Source: CAVRQM01 sp965246915
GTDB taxonomy: Bacteria; Pseudomonadota; Alphaproteobacteria; Acetobacterales; Acetobacteraceae
Length of the DNA stretch: 64,000 nt
Direction: 5' to 3'
Assembly (NCBI GenBank): GCA_965246915.1
Contig: CBDFGB010000008.1
Span: forward strand, 124,001-188,000
The notes beneath the pieces are model-generated. The model saw only the letters and a program-made list of their open reading frames with translations, did not search any database and had not been told where the DNA came from. Numbering within the stretch: position 1 is the stretch's first letter; the number at the start of each line of letters is the position of its first letter. Shown here in pieces: positions 60,287-64,000 of the stretch. The position numbers were made by a program, and so were the translations under genes.

Positions 60287-61168
60287 GTGTTCGACCTCAT
60301 CGACCTCCGCGCCTTCGCGCGCATCGCCGACCTTGGCAGCATCTCCGGAGCTGCCCGCGCCTTGCGGATGCCGAAGTCGTCCGTCAGCCGGTCGCTTGTA
60401 CGACTTGAGGCTGCCGTCGGAGCCGTGTTGGTCGAGCGGTCGACGCGGCACCTGCGCATGACCGACGCGGGCTTGTTGCTGCAGCGTCATGCCCGCCGGA
60501 TCCTCGACGACGTCGGAGAGGCGGAGAATGCCATCGGCGGCCTGATCGGCCACCCACAGGGCGATCTGAGGATCAGCGCTCCGTTCACCTTCGCAGCTGG
60601 GCCGCTGGCGCATTCCCTTCCCGGATTTCTGGCGCGCTATCCGGACGTAAGGGTGTTGCTGACGATCGACAATCGCGTGATCGATTTGCTGACCGAAGAC
60701 TTTGATGTTGCGATCCGCATCGGACCGCTTGCCGACTCAGAGCTCATCGCCCGGCGGATAACAACGCTACCGCTATGGCCATGCGCCAGCCCCACTTACC
60801 TCGGGAGGCACCCCCCTATCATCACCCCTGCCGATCTAGTTAAACACACGATCATCGGGCACCGGGCAGGAAGAGAGGTGTGGCCGTTTCGGTCGTTGAA
60901 AGGTTTGAGGCGTGATGTCGAGATCGAGACGCGGACGGTAGTGCCTGAGCCGGATGTCGTGCGAACTATGCTGCTAGCAGGAGCCGGCATCGGCATTCTG
61001 CCTGAGTTCCACGCTTCGGCAGCTTTAGCTTCGGAAGCTTTAGTTCGAGTCCTGCCAGACTTTGACCATCGCTCAGTCGATGTACACGCTCTATATCCTA
61101 GTCACAGAAGCTTATCCGCAAAGGTCCGCGTTTTCATTGACACACTGGTAGCTGATTTTCCAGCCTGA
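60287..61168 (+). CDS. LysR-family regulator
   Basis: About 293 residues from GTG 60287: MFDLIDLRAFARIADLGSIS, GAARALRMPKSSVSRSLVRL and a complete effector domain. Extra upstream codons to 60122 overlap the NmrA gene and are not family-like. It probably binds operator copy 3 and, by sequence, copies 1 and 2, controlling the reductase operons. Confidence 0.9.
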   Translation: MFDLIDLRAFARIADLGSISGAARALRMPKSSVSRSLVRLEAAVGAVLVERSTRHLRMTDAGLLLQRHARRILDDVGEAENAIGGLIGHPQGDLRISAPFTFAAGPLAHSLPGFLARYPDVRVLLTIDNRVIDLLTEDFDVAIRIGPLADSELIARRITTLPLWPCASPTYLGRHPPIITPADLVKHTIIGHRAGREVWPFRSLKGLRRDVEIETRTVVPEPDVVRTMLLAGAGIGILPEFHASAALASEALVRVLPDFDHRSVDVHALYPSHRSLSAKVRVFIDTLVADFPA

Positions 61169-61481
61169 GGCTGCCCTGTTTACTTGCTAAGAGCCTTTAG
61201 GATAGGCGAGGGGAAATACAGCGGACCTAGGGGCACCGCTGGCGATAGACTAGCGTCATCGCGGTGAGGCTGCATAAGAGCAGCGGACTGCATCTCAGAA
61301 TCCGCTCTCGTCGAGGGTCGGGAGCGGACTTTTGCGTTCTGCCTGACCCTCCTAAGCTCCTGCAGCCTCAAATGTCGCTCGGCCAGATCAAGATCGATCT
61401 AACTGGTCGTATATTTTTGGACGAGATCGCAGGCGCAGGTGCCCGTTGCCCAGGATCGTTTATAAGGTTGCCCGCTCTTTG
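61169..61481. other. Intergenic region, no supported gene
   Basis: 313 bases between convergent LysR and MarR genes. Short frames exist, one reading MSLGQIKIDLTGRIFLDEIA, but lack ribosome-binding sites or known domains. It may hold decayed sequence. Confidence 0.5.
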
Positions 61482-61979
61482 TTATTCGAAACTGACGGAT
61501 CCGTCGGCGATGGACGCGTCGGTGTCGAGGCGGGCGGAGATCATCTCAAGAGTGGCGCACGCAGCCTCGACCTGAGCAGCGCCCAGACCCGCTGACAAGC
61601 GCGTGACCCAAGGCAACTGCAGATGCAACGCTTTCTCGAACAACTCTCGGCCACGGGCGGTGAATGTTACTAGCTGCGCTCTTTTGTGACGAGGATTCTG
61701 CTCGAACGTGAGTAGCCCGTCACCGGCTAGGTCGTTCACAATTCTCTGCACGGCTTGGCGTGAGACGCCCATATCGCGCGCCAAGCCAGCGACAGGTTGC
61801 GCCGAAGCGGCGGCCGCGACGCTACCTAGCACCTGCCAGCGCGCGCTCGTCAGCCCTAATGGCGCCACGAGCCGATCCCCGGCTAACAGGAGCCGTCCAT
61901 TCGCCCGGAAGATGCGGAGGATCAGTTCGGTCATCGCATTGGTCGCGGATTGCCCGGCGGATGGCGCGTGCTTCGGCAT
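61482..61979 (-). CDS. MarR-family repressor
   Basis: From ATG 61979 about 165 residues: LRIFRANGRLLLAGDRLVAP, LGLTSARWQVLGSVAAAA, RDMGVSRQAVQRIVNDLAGD and the wing NPRHKRAQLVTFTARGRELF. Starts at 61994 and 62042 are possible, but the latter would run through the operators. It is divergent from the monooxygenase gene. Confidence 0.92.
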   Translation of the reverse strand: MPKHAPSAGQSATNAMTELILRIFRANGRLLLAGDRLVAPLGLTSARWQVLGSVAAAASAQPVAGLARDMGVSRQAVQRIVNDLAGDGLLTFEQNPRHKRAQLVTFTARGRELFEKALHLQLPWVTRLSAGLGAAQVEAACATLEMISARLDTDASIADGSVSFE

Positions 61980-61998
61980 TGCGTCAGCTAGCATTATT

Positions 61999-62040
61999 GA
62001 CAACGTGTTGTCTAATTGGCATGTATGACAACACGTTGTC
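61999..62040. promoter_or_regulatory. Two MarR operators
   Basis: GACAACGTGTTGTC at 61999-62012 and GACAACACGTTGTC at 62027-62040: 14-bp palindromes (GACAAC/GTTGTC arms), reverse complements of each other, with centres 28 bp apart, in the MarR/monooxygenase divergent promoter. Confidence 0.88.
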
Positions 62041-62057
62041 ATACACAGGAGCCGACC

Positions 62058-62429
62058 ATGATCCGAATGAAAACATTGGACGCCGCGTACCCAATTCAGC
62101 AGCAGCTCGAAGAAGCGGAGACCGGCCCGGTCGTTCTCTTGAACGTCTTCACCCTGGAAGCGGCAGACGAAGACGCGTTCCTGGCTGCGTGGGAAAGGGA
62201 TGCGGCCTATATGAAGGCGCAGCCGGGCTACATCTCAACCCAACTCCATCGGGCGGTCGGACCCAGCCCGGCCTATTTCAACGAAGCGGTGTGGGAGTCG
62301 CTGGAGGCGTTTCGCGCGGCATTCTCGGATCCGGCTTTCCGGGCAAAGCTATCCGACTACCCGTCGACCGCTGTAGCATCACCACACCTGTTCCGACGGG
62401 TGGCCGTTCCGGGCTGCTGCCTAGCCTGA
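62058..62429 (+). CDS. Antibiotic biosynthesis monooxygenase (ABM)-fold protein
   Basis: A 123-residue ferredoxin-like ABM protein: GPVVLLNVFTLEAADEDAFL, AAWERDAAYMKAQPGYISTQ, LHRAV, FNEAVWESLEAFRAAFSDPA F region. Such small enzymes oxidise quinols or aromatic compounds without cofactors. ATG 62058 follows AGGAG. Controlled by the divergent MarR repressor. Confidence 0.9.
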   Translation: MIRMKTLDAAYPIQQQLEEAETGPVVLLNVFTLEAADEDAFLAAWERDAAYMKAQPGYISTQLHRAVGPSPAYFNEAVWESLEAFRAAFSDPAFRAKLSDYPSTAVASPHLFRRVAVPGCCLA

Positions 62430-63299
62430 GCGCCCGAACGCGAAAACGATATGGTCGATGAATGTCCGCAACTTCGGCAGTTGTGGCTGCCGCGCCGCAA
62501 ACATCAGGTACATTGGCCTCGACGGCGGCGTATAGTCGGTCAGGATCGAGACGAGTGTACCGGCCTCCAGCACGTCCCGTACCAGCGCTTCGGGTTGCAG
62601 GATGATTCCATGCCCGGCCAATGCGGCGGCGAGCAGGACGCGGCCGTCGTTAACCTGAAACCGGCTGCGGATCTGCAGCGCATGCACCTCGCCGCGCCGC
62701 GTAAACCGCCATTCGGCATAGGGGCGGCCCGACCAGTTCACGAAGCCCAGACAGGCGTGATCCGACAGAGCGTCAGGGGTCGCCGGGGTTCCGTGCTTCG
62801 CGAGATAAGCTGGCGACGCACAAGCGATCTGCGCGTGACCCGCTAATTCTCGCGCCGCTAGACTTGTGTCACCGATCGGGCCGAGCCGTACGACGGCGTC
62901 ATACCCCTCGTCGACGATGTCGACGAAGCGATCAGTCAGCGTCAGCTCGACCTCAATGCCAGGATGAGCATCCAGGAATTGCAGGATCGCAGGAGCGAGG
63001 CTGCACGCACCGAAAGTGACGGGGGCGCTCACCCGCAAGCGACCGCGCGGCGTCGTGCTGAGGTTCTGAACCAAAGCTTCTGCTGCTTCGGTCTCGGCGA
63101 TGATCGCACGACATCGTTCGTAATAGAGGTGGCCGAGATCGGTCAGGCTCTGCCGCCGCGTGGTCCGGTGCAGCAAGGGCGCGCCGAGCCGCGCTTCGAG
63201 TGACCCGACATGCTTGCCGACCATCTGCGATGAAATGCCCAGCGCAACGCCGGCAGCGGTGAACGACCCAAGGTCGGCCGCCTTCACAAACGCGGCCAT
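62421..63299 (-). CDS. LysR-family regulator
   Basis: At least 292 residues: MAAFVKAADLGSFTAAGVAL, GISSQMVGKHVGSLEARLGA and an effector domain. The usual family start (xxDRLTSMAAFVKAA) is present in frame 7 codons upstream as ITDRLTS, with AGGAGG six bases before an ATC codon (63318-63320), so translation may begin at ATC. It is divergent from the oxidoreductase gene and overlaps the monooxygenase 3' end by nine bases. Confidence 0.92.
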   Translation of the reverse strand: MAAFVKAADLGSFTAAGVALGISSQMVGKHVGSLEARLGAPLLHRTTRRQSLTDLGHLYYERCRAIIAETEAAEALVQNLSTTPRGRLRVSAPVTFGACSLAPAILQFLDAHPGIEVELTLTDRFVDIVDEGYDAVVRLGPIGDTSLAARELAGHAQIACASPAYLAKHGTPATPDALSDHACLGFVNWSGRPYAEWRFTRRGEVHALQIRSRFQVNDGRVLLAAALAGHGIILQPEALVRDVLEAGTLVSILTDYTPPSRPMYLMFAARQPQLPKLRTFIDHIVFAFGRSG

Positions 63300-63435
63300 A
63301 CTGGTGAGACGATCGGTGATTGCAAACCTCCTGGTTCATCTCCTGACCAATCTGCCCGCATTATCTTCCAGAGTCATTCAATTACTTTAGGATCTGGTGC
63401 CAGCATCCCGGCACCGGATATTGCAGGAGGCGGTC

Positions 63436-64000
63436 TTGGCCCAGACAATCCGCGTGGGGATCATCGGCGCCAGCGCCCAGGGCGGTTGGGCTCGGGACTC
63501 GCATATTCCCGTGGTCCTGGCCCTCGGCGGACTGGAGCTCGGGGCGGTCGCCACCAACAGCCAGCCGACCGCTGACAAGGCTGCGGCAGCGTTTGGCGTA
63601 GTCAAGGCGTATGGCAATGGCCTCGATCTGATCCTCGATCCGGACATCGATCTCGTCACGATCGCGACCCGGGTGCCTGATCATCGCGAATTGGTGTTGG
63701 CGGCGATCGCGGCAGGCAAGCACGTTTACTGTGAATGGCCACTAGGTCGCAGCGTCCCCGAAGCTGAGGAGATGGCGCAGGCGGCGCGGGCGGCGGGCGT
63801 CTGTACCGCGATCGGTCTGCAGCTCAGGTCCAGTCTTGTTGTGCGACGCGCGCTCAGCCTGATCGAGGGAGGCGCGATCGGGCGACTGCTTAGCACTACC
63901 GTCTATTCCGCCACGGCCGGGTTCGGACCGAACGTTGCCGCGCCGTACGTCTATCTCGAAGAGCCGGCGAACTTCGCCAATCTCGTGACGATCCAGGCCG
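63436..64000 (+). CDS. Gfo/Idh/MocA-family oxidoreductase (partial, runs off right edge)
   Basis: The first 188 codons, from TTG 63436 with AGGAGG upstream. IRVGIIGASAQGGWARDSHI is the Rossmann site; DLILDPDIDLVTIATRVPDH and AGKHVYCEWPLGRSVPEAEE correspond to the family EKP region, here EWP. It is a putative NAD(P)-dependent sugar or polyol dehydrogenase. The C-terminal half is outside the window. The divergent LysR gene is the likely regulator. Confidence 0.92.
   Translation, partial: MAQTIRVGIIGASAQGGWARDSHIPVVLALGGLELGAVATNSQPTADKAAAAFGVVKAYGNGLDLILDPDIDLVTIATRVPDHRELVLAAIAAGKHVYCEWPLGRSVPEAEEMAQAARAAGVCTAIGLQLRSSLVVRRALSLIEGGAIGRLLSTTVYSATAGFGPNVAAPYVYLEEPANFANLVTIQA

Noticed and set aside
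61264..61575. Open frame containing MSLGQIKIDLTGRIFLDEIA
   Set aside because: No ribosome-binding site and it overlaps the MarR gene on the other strand; no known domain.
1..64000. CRISPR arrays, tRNA and rRNA genes
   Set aside because: I saw no regularly spaced 24-40 bp repeats with unique spacers and no cloverleaf or rRNA sequence; the only periodic repeats are the three iterons and the leader pairs.

Overview
The window comes from a GC-rich alphaproteobacterium, most likely a sphingomonad. That call rests on the tail of secE followed by nusG at the left edge, heavily GC-biased codon use, and a conjugation module of the kind common in Sphingomonadaceae. Nearly everything after nusG is accessory DNA. 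The usual rplK-rplA continuation of the nusG operon is absent.

Layout. (1) 1-576: secE tail and nusG. (2) 0.77-4.1 kb: a conserved hypothetical gene, an NTF2-like secreted protein, and a Tat-exported alpha/beta hydrolase divergent from a LysR regulator. (3) 4.18-9.40 kb: a small cassette bounded by two same-strand copies of a 12-bp sequence whose complement reads as the last codons of guaA (EWE-stop), a known type of integration site. It carries an AlpA-like regulator, an AmpR-like LysR regulator, a cupin-like gene, a class A beta-lactamase, FosA and a methyltransferase. (4) 9.7-21.0 kb: a defence or nucleotide-modification island. A six-gene overlapping operon encodes an acyl-carrier-like protein, an XRE regulator, an ImmA/IrrE peptidase, a thymidylate-synthase-like protein, a protein resembling thymine pyrophosphorylase / 5-hmdU kinase helical-domain families, and a MazG-type pyrophosphohydrolase. 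Next to it lie an AcpS-type phosphopantetheinyl transferase and a membrane-anchored dCTP-deaminase-fold protein. HipBA and a Gabija-like GajA/GajB pair follow. (5) 21.3-51.7 kb: the backbone of an integrative conjugative element (ICE): DUF932, ParB-like, Toprim, DUF2493, DUF736, AlpA-like, RepA, ParA and partition proteins, TraF, transglycosylase, relaxase, TraG/VirD4 and trbBCDEJKLFGI. A phospholipase D-like cargo gene sits inside it on the opposite strand. (6) 51.7-64 kb: a regulator-rich metabolic cargo region: LysR, TetR, MarR and two more LysR regulators controlling SDR/NmrA reductases, cupins, a dienelactone-hydrolase-like protein, an isochorismatase-like protein, a glutathione transferase, a small monooxygenase and a Gfo/Idh/MocA oxidoreductase that runs off the right edge.

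How it fits together. The ICE backbone supplies conjugation (relaxase, coupling protein, Trb type IV secretion) and plasmid-like replication and partition. Three exact 16-bp iterons at 23-bp spacing, with DnaA boxes, lie inside the 3' end of repA and look like the origin. Two families of repeated structured leaders precede several backbone genes. Clear palindromic operators mark the XRE, HipB, TetR and MarR loci, and one LysR-type motif occurs three times across the right-hand cargo.

The most unusual system is the carrier-protein / phosphopantetheinyl transferase / thymidylate-synthase-like / MazG cluster at 9.7-15.5 kb. Its logic suggests a carrier-dependent nucleotide or DNA-base modification system, probably antiviral, but no reaction can be proved from the sequence alone. 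No integrase, tRNA, rRNA or CRISPR array was found in the window.
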